Source: Prevotellaceae bacterium
Lineage (GTDB): Bacteria > Bacteroidota > Bacteroidia > Bacteroidales > UBA932
Direction of reading: 5' to 3'
Assembly: GCA_031254635.1 (NCBI GenBank)
Contig: JAIRUB010000161.1
Location: forward strand, 1-10,903
Length of the DNA: 10,903 nt
Positions 1 through 7,837 of the stretch are shown here, one piece after another. The position numbers and the translations under genes are program-made. Below the pieces are notes generated by a model that saw nothing but the letters and a program-made list of their open reading frames with translations, made no database searches and was not told the origin of the DNA. The stretch's first letter is position 1. Every line of letters starts with the position of its first letter.

Positions 1-1
1 C

Positions 2-1411
2 AAGGTTGCCATATTTGAACAGGGCGCACAATTTGGCGGATGCTTGCAGACATTTAAAAGAAAAGGCGTTAAGTTTGAAACAGGCGTACATTATGTCGGT
101 AGTATGGGCGAAGGACAAGCGCTTAATCGGTTTTTTCATTACCTCTCGCTATTTCCCGACATTAAACCATTGCCGCTCGACCCAACCGGTTTTGATGTAA
201 TATCATTTAGAGGCGAACAATATAAATATGCCACAGGGTATGAAAATTTCATAGAAACTTTAGCTCGAAAATTTCCTTCTGAACGCAATAATCTGAAACG
301 CTATGCAGCAGGAGTACAAAAAGTGGCGCATAGCTCGCCCTTTCATTCTCTTTACAATCCCGACGACCCATTTCAATTTAGCTCCGATTACGCAACCATC
401 AGTGTAAACAACTTTATTAATTCCTTTACTTCAAACGAGGTTTTACAAAATGTGCTTGTGGGAGAAATTCCGCTTTATGCCGGAGTAAAAGATAAAACGC
501 CATTATACGTTCATACCTTTATCAATGATTCGAACATATCCGGCTCGTGCCGTATTATGGGCGGCAGCGACCAAATTGCTAATTCGTTGGTAAACTCCAT
601 TCGTTCATTAGGCGGTGAAATTTTTGCCTTGAGTAAGGTAAGTAAAATTATTTGCGACAATACCAAAGCAACAGCTGTAATGATGGAAGACGGAACGCAG
701 GTTGCCGCAAATTACATTATTTCCAATACGCATCCCGAAGTTACTGTTGATATGATTGATTCCCATTTAATACGTCCGATGTACCGCAACAGAATACGTC
801 AAATGGAACAAACTATTGCTAATTTTACAGTATATCTAAAATTTAAAGAAAATACGGTTCCCTATATGAACCACAACTATTACCACTACACCGGTGCTCA
901 AATTTGGAACTGTGAAAATTATACCGAGCAGGACTGGCCGCGTGGTTATTTGTATATGCACCTTTGTCCGGCGCAACTACCTCAATATGCAGAAGCCGGG
1001 GAGATGCTCACCATTATGCGGTATGAAGAAGTTGCTCAATGGGCCGGCACCAAGGTAGAGCAGCGTGGCGAAGCATATAAGGAATTTAAACAGCGTAAGG
1101 CAGAGAAAATGTTGGCGCAACTTGAGCGCGATTTTCCGGGAACACTCGCTAATGTAGAATCATATTACACTTCATCACCACTCACTTATTTGAATTATAC
1201 GGGAACAAAAAATGGGGCTGCCTACGGCGTATTGCGCAACATCAACGCCTCGCGTATTGTGCATCGTACAAGAGTACCCAATCTTTTCCTCGCAGGGCAA
1301 AACACCAATGCGCATGGCATCATGGGAGTAATCATCGGAGCAATCATCGCATGTTCCGAATTTTTAGGACGCGAATTTCTTTGGAAACAAATTACAGAAT
1401 GCAGGCAATGA
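2..1411 (+). CDS. FAD-dependent phytoene desaturase/retinol saturase-like oxidoreductase, copy 1 (5' partial)
   Basis: This is a flavin amine-oxidase fold enzyme of the CrtI/retinol-saturase type, which adds or removes hydrogens on conjugated isoprenoid or polyene chains. The substrate here is unknown. The frame is open from base 2, and the first residues (KVAIFEQGAQFGGCLQTF) align with residue 27 onward of the next gene, so about 26 N-terminal residues with the GxGxxG dinucleotide-binding loop lie outside the window. Other family signs are FKRKGVKFETGVHYVG, the D-WPRG segment near position 940 and the C-terminal FAD-contact stretch LFLAGQNTNAHGIMGV near 1285-1330. The TTG at position 44 is not the start, because homology continues upstream of it. 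The stop TGA overlaps the start of the next gene (ATGA), which suggests translational coupling. The gene is a clear paralogue of its neighbour. The family call is firm and the reaction is inferred. Confidence 0.88.
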   Translation, partial: KVAIFEQGAQFGGCLQTFKRKGVKFETGVHYVGSMGEGQALNRFFHYLSLFPDIKPLPLDPTGFDVISFRGEQYKYATGYENFIETLARKFPSERNNLKRYAAGVQKVAHSSPFHSLYNPDDPFQFSSDYATISVNNFINSFTSNEVLQNVLVGEIPLYAGVKDKTPLYVHTFINDSNISGSCRIMGGSDQIANSLVNSIRSLGGEIFALSKVSKIICDNTKATAVMMEDGTQVAANYIISNTHPEVTVDMIDSHLIRPMYRNRIRQMEQTIANFTVYLKFKENTVPYMNHNYYHYTGAQIWNCENYTEQDWPRGYLYMHLCPAQLPQYAEAGEMLTIMRYEEVAQWAGTKVEQRGEAYKEFKQRKAEKMLAQLERDFPGTLANVESYYTSSPLTYLNYTGTKNGAAYGVLRNINASRIVHRTRVPNLFLAGQNTNAHGIMGVIIGAIIACSEFLGREFLWKQITECRQ

Positions 1412-2907
1412 AAGAAAAGATACTGATTATAGGAGGAGGCATAGGCGGCTTAGTCTGTGGTGCAATATTAGCCAAAGAAGGCTACAGTGTGTGCATATTG
1501 GAAAAACATACGGTAGCCGGCGGAGGCCTACACACATTTAAACGCGATGGCATTGAATGGGAAACCGGTATGCACGTTATTAGCGGATTTCAATCCGGCG
1601 GTGTATTAAAACAGTTGTTTACCTACATCGGAGTGGCTGATAAACTGCGCATCAAACTTGCAAGCAGGGACGGCTTCGACCATTTTCACGTAGCTTCCGA
1701 TGGAATAACTTACAAAATGGCCATAGGACGTGAAAATTTTGTAGAAACTCTCGGTTCGTATTTCCCCGAAGAAAAGGAAAATATACGACGTTATATTGAT
1801 AAAGTGTATGAAATATGTAACAGCGTTGCATTATATAATCTGCGCGCACCGTCAGCAGACATTCATATCAACTTGGAAGCAATGTCAATAAGCGTAAATA
1901 AAATGATTGAAACCTACACCAACAATCCAAAGTTGCAGGCATTGTTAGCATGGAACACTACGCTGTACGGAGGCGAAAAAGATAAAACCCCTGCTTATGT
2001 TAGCGCACTCATTACCCAATTTTATATTGAAGGAGCGAGCCGTTTTATAGACGGGAGCCAACAACTTGCCGATGCACTGATAGCAGTAATTGAACAAAAC
2101 GGAGGAACAGTTCTCACAAATACCGGCGTACGTTTTATTGACATTCAAGACCGGCACGTTCAGAAAGTGATAACCGACAAGGGGCAGGAATTTACAGCCG
2201 ACTGGTACATTTCAGCCATTCACACCTCAGCCATGTTTAAACTGATGGATACTACCAAAATTCAAAAATCGTATTATCAGCGAATAGACAATATTCCCAA
2301 CTCATACTCGGCCTTTACCGCATATATAACATTTAAACCGCAAAGTTTTCCGTATCTCAACTACACCGGTTTCTATGCGCCCGATTATGATGAAGTATGG
2401 AAATGCGCCGAATATACTGACGAAAACTGGCCCCGCGGATGTATGTACCTGACGCCTCCGATAACCAACAACGATAGCTTTGCACAGAAAATGATTGTAA
2501 ATACCATTATGAATTTCGACACCGTAAGGCAATGGGAAAACACTACTGTTGGCAAGCGCGGCGAAGCGTATAAGGATTTTAAAAAACAATGTGAAAATAA
2601 ATTGCTGGATATGATGGAAAAGGTATTTCCCGATATTCGCTCTAAAATTGACAACATATTCAGTGCATCGCCGCTTACCATACGCGATTATTTTGGCACA
2701 AAAGACGGTGCCAACTATGGCTCCGTAAAAGATTGTAATAACATGATTGTATTAAACATATCCATTCGTACCAAGATGGATAATCTGTTACTCACCGGAC
2801 AAAATATTAACCTTCACGGCATATTGGGAGTGCCGCTGACCGCCATTGCCACCTGTGGCGAATTATTGGGATTGGAAAAATTATTAAATAAAATTAATAC
2901 ATCATGA
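1408..2907 (+). CDS. FAD-dependent phytoene desaturase/retinol saturase-like oxidoreductase, copy 2
   Basis: This 499-residue flavoprotein belongs to the same family as the upstream gene, and its full length is typical of CrtI/RetSat-like enzymes. The N-terminus MKEKILIIGGGIGGLVCG carries the Rossmann GxGxxG (G9, G11, G14), followed by an acidic strand end at E32 (CILEKH) and the family motif FKRDGIEWETGMH at about 44-56. The C-terminal LLLTGQNINLHGILGV is the usual FAD and substrate-channel segment. The ATG at 1408 was chosen because it places the Rossmann strand at the N-terminus and overlaps the previous stop as ATGA. The in-frame ATGs at 1351 and 1399 would add residues with no family counterpart. 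The stop again overlaps the next start (ATGA at 2904). The enzyme probably acts on a hydrophobic polyene or isoprenoid intermediate of the operon's pathway. The direction, desaturation or saturation, cannot be told from sequence. Confidence 0.9.
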   Translation: MKEKILIIGGGIGGLVCGAILAKEGYSVCILEKHTVAGGGLHTFKRDGIEWETGMHVISGFQSGGVLKQLFTYIGVADKLRIKLASRDGFDHFHVASDGITYKMAIGRENFVETLGSYFPEEKENIRRYIDKVYEICNSVALYNLRAPSADIHINLEAMSISVNKMIETYTNNPKLQALLAWNTTLYGGEKDKTPAYVSALITQFYIEGASRFIDGSQQLADALIAVIEQNGGTVLTNTGVRFIDIQDRHVQKVITDKGQEFTADWYISAIHTSAMFKLMDTTKIQKSYYQRIDNIPNSYSAFTAYITFKPQSFPYLNYTGFYAPDYDEVWKCAEYTDENWPRGCMYLTPPITNNDSFAQKMIVNTIMNFDTVRQWENTTVGKRGEAYKDFKKQCENKLLDMMEKVFPDIRSKIDNIFSASPLTIRDYFGTKDGANYGSVKDCNNMIVLNISIRTKMDNLLLTGQNINLHGILGVPLTAIATCGELLGLEKLLNKINTS

Positions 2908-4175
2908 AATTCAAACTAATTTATCCAAAATGGGAAAAACTTCGCGGACAAACTACCTTCAATTTGCCGCCTCACGGTCCTGTGGTATTTGCAGCCGCCT
3001 TGCCAAAAGATGTTCAAATATCGTTTACCGATGAAAATGTAGACACTATAAATTTTGACGAAGATTGCGATTTTGTCGGAATATCAATGATGCTCAGCAC
3101 ACAGGTAAAACGTGGATGGGCTATTGCCGACAAATTTCGCAAGTGTGGTAAAAAAGTGATTTTTGGCGGCATATCCACCATGCTGCACGCCGAAGAAACC
3201 ACTGAATATGCCGATTCTGTATTCCTTGGCGAAGCCGAAGGGCGTATGGAAGGTGTAATTAATGATTTCAAAAATGGCACGCTCAAAAAAATATACAACT
3301 TCATGGGCAAGCATCCCGCCATTGAAGCGGTAGGCCCTGCACGTCGCGACCTTTACAATCGTGACCTCTACAATCACAAAGGCGTACAAATGGTTGATTT
3401 GTTTCATGCTTCGCGTGGTTGTCGTTTTAGTTGTTATCCTTGCGCTGTGTCATATTTGGGCGGACGTGTGTTCCGTCCGCGTCCAATAGATAAGGTGGTA
3501 GAGGATTTAGCAACCATAGAAAACAATCGCCTGTTTGTAGTTGACAATTCGCTTGCGCAAGACAAGGAGTGGGAAATGCAACTCTTCAAAGAGATGATTC
3601 CTTTCAAGAAAAAATGGATTAGCCACACTATTGAGGACGACCCGAAAATTCTCGATCTTGCAGCGCAAGCCGGCGCATGGTATGTGTACCAAGCCGTATA
3701 TGATACTTCCGAATATATCAAAGAGCGCATAAAACGCTATCACGATTACGGTATCGGCGTAGAAGGCACCATATTGTTAGGACTTGATAACCAGAGCGAA
3801 GATGATATCAAACGCCTCATAGACTTCTTGCTCGAAATAGATTTAGACTTAGCAGAGTTTACGGTGATGACCCCCTTCCCGCATACTAAAGGACACGACG
3901 ATATGGTGCGTGAAAATCGCATTTTTGACCACGATTGGGACCATTACAATGCAGGGCAAGTGGTATTTCATCCTAAACAAATGACTGCCGACAAGTTACA
4001 AGAGTTATACAACTACGCATGGACAACATTCTATGCCGACGAGTCTCAGGAGTCAAAAATGATGCGTCTGTTTACAAAAGTAACGATGCGCGAAATGGAA
4101 GACGGCACCTATCGCCCACGCGACCGCCGTTTGGTAAATAAATCCTTTGGTAAAAAAGTAACAAAAAAAATATAA
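2904..4175 (+). CDS. Cobalamin-binding-type radical SAM enzyme
   Basis: This is a 423-residue protein with the layout of B12-binding-domain radical SAM enzymes. Residues 1-120 look like the cobalamin-binding Rossmann domain: DENVDTINFDEDCDFVGIS, then a GGI-T-x-HAEETTEYAD-VFLGEAEG segment matching the usual GG-H-T--PEE--ADxVV-GE-E pattern. The DxHxxG base-off motif is not seen, as in many members. The radical SAM motif CxxxCxxC is present as C173, C177 and C180 (GCRFSCYPC), followed by GGRVFRPRPIDKVVEDL. The sequence then runs through a TIM-barrel-like region with a GTILLGLDNQSEDD segment. A tandem 15-base duplication gives RDLYNRDLYN just before the cluster motif. The family includes methyltransferases and ring-forming or rearranging enzymes, so the reaction is open. 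Overlap with the preceding desaturase and a 4-base gap to the next gene place it in the operon. It would act in the cytoplasm with a 4Fe-4S cluster and S-adenosylmethionine. Confidence 0.88.
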   Translation: MKFKLIYPKWEKLRGQTTFNLPPHGPVVFAAALPKDVQISFTDENVDTINFDEDCDFVGISMMLSTQVKRGWAIADKFRKCGKKVIFGGISTMLHAEETTEYADSVFLGEAEGRMEGVINDFKNGTLKKIYNFMGKHPAIEAVGPARRDLYNRDLYNHKGVQMVDLFHASRGCRFSCYPCAVSYLGGRVFRPRPIDKVVEDLATIENNRLFVVDNSLAQDKEWEMQLFKEMIPFKKKWISHTIEDDPKILDLAAQAGAWYVYQAVYDTSEYIKERIKRYHDYGIGVEGTILLGLDNQSEDDIKRLIDFLLEIDLDLAEFTVMTPFPHTKGHDDMVRENRIFDHDWDHYNAGQVVFHPKQMTADKLQELYNYAWTTFYADESQESKMMRLFTKVTMREMEDGTYRPRDRRLVNKSFGKKVTKKI

Positions 4176-4179
4176 CAAT

Positions 4180-4539
4180 ATGAAAGTTCCGGAAAAATAT
4201 TACGACGAAATTTTCGAATTTAAAGGCCAATGGGAAATCCTGTCGAAATGTGGCTTAAAGATTGTGAACAAAGGAGATAAAAATCTGGTAATAGTAACAG
4301 AATTGTATCAGGATAACCCCGGCACTTCGGTAACCGCAGCAGGGTATTCTTTGTTAAAGCAGATATGTGAAGAAAAAGGTTTATCTTTGCCGCAAATTGT
4401 GTATTTGGAATGTACGCCCGATACCAATTCGGTACTGTCGTTTTACGACGAACAATATTTTGAGGTAAGATTTAACGACACATTCCAAGCCGATTATCGA
4501 AAATTATCGAAAGAAGAAATAGTACATATATTAAACTAA
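4180..4539 (+). CDS. Small conserved-looking protein of unknown function
   Basis: I do not recognise this 119-residue protein. It has no signal peptide, membrane segment or metal motif, so it is probably cytoplasmic and soluble. The segments NLVIVTELYQDNPGTSVTAAG and QIVYLECTPDTNSVLSFYDEQYFEVRF look like alternating strands and helices of a compact alpha/beta domain. It ends in a charged helix (KLSKEEIVHIL). It starts 4 bases after the radical SAM gene, so it is almost certainly co-transcribed and possibly co-translated with it. A partner or accessory protein of that enzyme, or a small pathway enzyme, is plausible, but nothing in the sequence proves either. The reading frame is intact and its codon use matches its neighbours, which supports a real gene. 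Confidence 0.7.
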   Translation: MKVPEKYYDEIFEFKGQWEILSKCGLKIVNKGDKNLVIVTELYQDNPGTSVTAAGYSLLKQICEEKGLSLPQIVYLECTPDTNSVLSFYDEQYFEVRFNDTFQADYRKLSKEEIVHILN

Positions 4540-4574
4540 TAATATTTATTTAACTAACTAAAAACTAAATTATT

Positions 4575-5156
4575 ATGAAAATTAAAATCTTGTTTACAGG
4601 ATTGCTTTCAATAGCAATGGCATGGAGTGCTTCGGCACAAAAAATTTCGGACGATATTAGTCCTTTAAAAGGCCAAAAAGAGGTAAATGTAGTACTCGAC
4701 TTTACGGGAACTTCGGTAAATGGTAAGGCCGAACAAATCTACATTGACGTTGAACCAAAAAAAAAGAGCGAAGCAGACAAAGCAAAATGGCTTAAGGAAT
4801 GGAATAACAACCTACGTTCAGATGCTAACGGTATGTTAATCAGAAATTTAAATGAAAAAGGAAATAATAATTCATTTTCGTTTGGTAAACATGCAACAGC
4901 CCAATATACAATTATTGTCAAAGTAAAAGATATTACAACAGGCTTTTTTGCGGGCCCCATAACAAAATCTTCGGCGGTAAAAGCAGATGTAAGTTTTGTT
5001 AAAACAGGCGAAACAACGCCATTTGCAACGGTGGTATTTAAAAAATTCAGTGGCGCTTTTTCTTCCGAAATGCCTCATCTTGTTACAAGAATTGCTATGT
5101 CGTTTGGCTCACTCGGTATGGAATTGGGTTTTTTAATTGCCAAAACATTGAAATAA
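4575..5156 (+). CDS. Secreted (periplasmic) protein of unknown function
   Basis: This is a 193-residue protein with a clear signal peptide: MKIKILFTGLLSIAMAWSASA, with cleavage likely just before QK (A-x-A-Q, common in Bacteroidota). There is no lipobox cysteine, so a soluble periplasmic or outer-membrane-associated location is expected. The mature part resembles a class of small Bacteroidota exported proteins of unknown function. They share an N-terminal segment of the type L-G-x-V-x-V-x-x-D-F/Y, a lysine- and tryptophan-rich stretch (here KAKWLKEWNNNLRSDANG), a central strand pair reading YTIIVKVKDITTGFFAGP, and a helix near the C-terminus. That resemblance is from memory of the pattern, not from a search. 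It sits 35 bases after the previous gene and 17 before the ligase. An exported protein among cytoplasmic pathway enzymes hints that the product reaches the cell envelope. Confidence 0.75.
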   Translation: MKIKILFTGLLSIAMAWSASAQKISDDISPLKGQKEVNVVLDFTGTSVNGKAEQIYIDVEPKKKSEADKAKWLKEWNNNLRSDANGMLIRNLNEKGNNNSFSFGKHATAQYTIIVKVKDITTGFFAGPITKSSAVKADVSFVKTGETTPFATVVFKKFSGAFSSEMPHLVTRIAMSFGSLGMELGFLIAKTLK

Positions 5157-5173
5157 TTAAGTTAGAAAAATAG

Positions 5174-6472
5174 ATGTATAAATTTTTGTCGGGAAATAGC
5201 AGCAAAGAAGAAATCAAGCGCTTTCAAGAGGAAAAACTAAAAATAGCCCTACAATATCTGCAAGAAGATTCGCCTTTTTACAAGCGAATGTTTTTGCGGG
5301 ATTGCATTGATATTCAGCAAATTAAAAAAATAAAAGATTTGCAGCAAATTCCATTTACCACCAAACAGGATTTACAACTGCATAACGAAGATTTCCTTTG
5401 CGTTCCCCGCGAAAATATTATTGACTACATTACCACTTCCGGTACGCTTAGCGACCCTGTAACCTTTGCCTTGACAGAGGCCGACCTGGAACGTCTGGCT
5501 TATAACGAAAAAATTTCCTTTGAATGTGCAGGCGTAAAAAAAGGCGATATTTTTCAGCTGATGACCACTATGGATAAGCGTTTTATGGCCGGATTGGCTT
5601 ATTTTTTGGGGATTCGCAAATTAGGCGCAAGTATTATTCGTGTTGGCAATGGAATTGCTGAACTACAGTGGGATACCATCAAGCGCATGAAACCAAATGC
5701 GGCGGTAGTTGTTCCATCATTCATCCTAAAGCTCATCAAATATGCCGAAAATAACGGCATTGACTATAAAAATTCAAGCATAAAGAAATTTGTTTGCATA
5801 GGAGAAAACCTGAGAGAACAGGATTTTTCCTTAAACCTGCTTGGGCAAAGCATTAAAGAGAAATGGGACGTTGAGCTTTATTCAACTTATGCCTCAACCG
5901 AAATGTCAACCACCTTTACCGAATGTGAATACGGTTGCGGCGGCCATCATCATCCCGAATTGATTATTTGTGAATTAATAGACGACAACGGGAACCTTGT
6001 TCCCGAAGGCGAAATCGGCGAACTTACCGTTACCACTTTAGGGGTTGAAGGAATGCCTCTGTTGCGTTTTAGAACAGGCGATTTGGTGCGCTTTCACACC
6101 GAACCTTGCAAATGTGGGCGCACTACTATGCGCATAAGTCCTATCGTTGGAAGACTCAACCATCTGATAAAATATAAAGGAACAACACTTTACCCCCCTG
6201 CCATTTTTGATGTGTTAGATAATGTTCCCTATCTTGAAAATTATATCATGGAAATTTCCGACAACGAATGTGGAAATGATGACATACTCATAAAAATCGG
6301 ATTGCGCGAACAACTCGACTATGATGTGGTTAAAGATTTAAAAGACCGCTTTAGAGCGCGTATCCGCGTGGCTCCCGAAATAGAAATATGTCCAGCCAAT
6401 GAAATACGGGCAACAAGTATGCCGGATATTAGCCGTAAGCCTATAAAAATTATTGATAAGCGGAAAAAATAA
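5174..6472 (+). CDS. PaaK-like adenylate-forming ligase (phenylacetate-CoA ligase family)
   Basis: This 432-residue member of the phenylacetate-CoA ligase branch of the ANL superfamily activates a carboxylic acid as an acyl-adenylate and passes it to CoA or another thiol. Visible motifs are the ATP-binding loop TTSGT (87-91, in YITTSGTLSDPVTFALT), the YASTEM core motif (239-244), RFRTGDL (298-304, with the ribose-contacting Asp) and the hinge region GRLNHLIKYKGTTLYPPAIF (326-345). The C-terminal domain ends in SRKPIKIIDKR, where a catalytic-type lysine would lie. Four cysteines, C251/C255 (ECEYGCGGHHH) and C312/C314 (CKCGR), could form a metal site. The length is normal for the family. It lies 17 bases after the exported protein and 5 bases before the acyltransferase, so it is a natural supplier of activated acyl groups for that enzyme. 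The true acid, aromatic or aliphatic, cannot be read from sequence. Confidence 0.88.
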   Translation: MYKFLSGNSSKEEIKRFQEEKLKIALQYLQEDSPFYKRMFLRDCIDIQQIKKIKDLQQIPFTTKQDLQLHNEDFLCVPRENIIDYITTSGTLSDPVTFALTEADLERLAYNEKISFECAGVKKGDIFQLMTTMDKRFMAGLAYFLGIRKLGASIIRVGNGIAELQWDTIKRMKPNAAVVVPSFILKLIKYAENNGIDYKNSSIKKFVCIGENLREQDFSLNLLGQSIKEKWDVELYSTYASTEMSTTFTECEYGCGGHHHPELIICELIDDNGNLVPEGEIGELTVTTLGVEGMPLLRFRTGDLVRFHTEPCKCGRTTMRISPIVGRLNHLIKYKGTTLYPPAIFDVLDNVPYLENYIMEISDNECGNDDILIKIGLREQLDYDVVKDLKDRFRARIRVAPEIEICPANEIRATSMPDISRKPIKIIDKRKK

Positions 6473-6477
6473 ATTAT

Positions 6478-7605
6478 ATGAATACAAAATTCGACAATAT
6501 TCGTCCCTATATTGACGCTGAAATACCTGCAGCCATGCAGCGTATCGTTAATAGCGAGTATCTGCAGTCGCTATGCGATTTTGTCTTTCCCGGGAAAAAT
6601 GTAAACGAAATAAAAAAAACAATATCGGCTTTTACTACAATAAAAGACTTTCAGTTGAAAGTAATGTATATTGCAAACGAGCAAATAATCAAAAATACAA
6701 TTGAGCATTTTTCTTATGATGGAATAAAATATTTAGATCCGAAAAAAAAATACTTGTTTATCTCCAATCATCGGGATATTATGCTGGATTCTTCCTTGCT
6801 GCAACAAATATGTTGCTACCATGATTTTCCGACAACAGAGATTACTTTCGGCAGTAATTTGATGACTTCCCCATTGGTAATTGATGTAGGCAAGTCGAAT
6901 AAAATGTTCAAGGTTATCAGGAGTGGAAATGCGCGTGAATTTTATGAAAATTCGCTGCATTTGTCGGAATACATCCGTCATACAATTACTAAAAAAGGAG
7001 AGTCCGTTTGGATTGCACAACGGAGCGGGCGTACTAAAGATGGGAATGATGCGACCGATCAGGGAATTATCAAGATGCTCTGTATGAGTAATACGCAGGA
7101 TTTGATAAAATCAATTGAAGCGTTAAATATTGTTCCGATAGCTGTTTCCTATCAGTGGGAATCTTGTGATATGTTTAAAACACGGGAATTGTATCAGTCG
7201 CGGGATGGGGCAAAATATGTAAAGCAAAAAGATGAAGATTTGATTAGCATTCTAACCGGCATCACCCAACAAAAAGGCAAGGTACATTTCAGTTTGTGCA
7301 AACCTCTCGAAAAAGAAGAATATATTGGTTTTGTCAATGAATTGCCAAACAAATTTTATAAAAACATAGCTAATTTGGTTGACGAACGGATTTATAACAA
7401 TTATAAATTGTGGAGTACAAATTACATAGCTCACGATATCCGTTCCGAAACAAATAAATATGTTGCTTTTTATTCACCCGAAGAAAAAGAGCAATTTTTG
7501 CAAAGATTTTACCAAATACTAAATCAGATTGACGGTGATAAAACTATAATTGGCGCTATTTATTTAGGTATTTATGCCAATCCGGTAGATAAAATTAAAA
7601 GTTAA
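6478..7605 (+). CDS. PlsC-like acyltransferase (Bacteroidota NHRD type)
   Basis: This 375-residue protein belongs to the lysophosphatidic-acid acyltransferase (PlsC) superfamily, which moves an acyl chain from a thioester to a hydroxyl. The catalytic block is FISNHRDIMLD, with H98, D100 and D104. The spacing is H-x5-D, or H-x-D, not the canonical H-x4-D. Further blocks are the motif II-like FKVIRSGNAREF (about 144-155) and the motif III-like VWIAQRSGRTKDGNDATDQG (177-196), which replaces the usual FPEGTRS. These variants match my recollection of a Bacteroidota branch annotated as glycerol acyltransferases. No clear transmembrane helix is seen, so it may be a peripheral membrane enzyme. It is the last gene of the operon, 5 bases behind the ligase. 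A housekeeping role in phospholipid synthesis is possible, but the position favours acylation in the operon's own pathway. Its stop overlaps the decayed gene on the other strand. Confidence 0.82.
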   Translation: MNTKFDNIRPYIDAEIPAAMQRIVNSEYLQSLCDFVFPGKNVNEIKKTISAFTTIKDFQLKVMYIANEQIIKNTIEHFSYDGIKYLDPKKKYLFISNHRDIMLDSSLLQQICCYHDFPTTEITFGSNLMTSPLVIDVGKSNKMFKVIRSGNAREFYENSLHLSEYIRHTITKKGESVWIAQRSGRTKDGNDATDQGIIKMLCMSNTQDLIKSIEALNIVPIAVSYQWESCDMFKTRELYQSRDGAKYVKQKDEDLISILTGITQQKGKVHFSLCKPLEKEEYIGFVNELPNKFYKNIANLVDERIYNNYKLWSTNYIAHDIRSETNKYVAFYSPEEKEQFLQRFYQILNQIDGDKTIIGAIYLGIYANPVDKIKS

Positions 7606-7836
7606 ATCTTTCCATGCTACAAGCCGGATGTCGTTTATTGTAGAAGAGAGTTCACCGGCCTAAACTACATATTTATCAATATTGTTGACGATAGTATATT
7701 TGGAAAAAGCTGAAAGATTTTTGAGGTAGTCCTGTGAGAAAGTCTGCCCACCCTTAATTTCAATGGCCGATATTTGATTCCCATAGTCTATAATGCAATC
7801 AATTTTGGTGCCGTTATTTTTGCGCCAATAATACAT
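7603..7836 (-). pseudogene. 3' remnant of a DUF4143-type AAA ATPase
   Basis: Read on the minus strand, this stretch gives MYYWRKNNGTKIDCIIDYGN followed by ISAIEIKGGQTFSQDYLKNL. This is the C-terminal nuclease-like part typical of the ATPases with a DUF4143 domain (usual pattern YWRdk-G-EIDl-ie, then piEIKsgqT). The N-terminal ATPase domain with its Walker motifs is gone; homology stops at the junction near 7836-7843. An in-frame TAG at 7660-7662 interrupts the tail. Beyond it the same frame continues as AGELSSTINDIRLVAWKDL, which fits the family's end (YVVY-AG---, then LV-WKDL), so the TAG probably replaced a tyrosine codon. The remnant runs tail to tail into the acyltransferase stop. With no start, no ATPase domain and a nonsense codon, it is not expected to be functional. 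Confidence 0.8.
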
Positions 7837-7837
7837 A

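Noticed and set aside
44..46. TTG as the start of the first gene
   Set aside because: The frame is open to base 2, and residues before the TTG (KVAIFEQGAQFGGC) align with the paralogue, so the gene simply begins outside the window.
1351..1407. Longer start for the second desaturase
   Set aside because: The extra residues are the out-of-frame end of the previous gene, and the Rossmann motif should be near the N-terminus; ATG 1408 fits both.
3014..3407. Minus-strand open frames opposite the radical SAM gene and similar ones elsewhere
   Set aside because: They lie fully inside well-supported genes and show no recognisable family or start context.
7623..7659. GCCGG / CCGGC inverted repeat as a terminator for the operon
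   Set aside because: The stem is only about 5 bp with a loop of over 25 bases and no T-tract follows. The bases are explained by the ATPase remnant.
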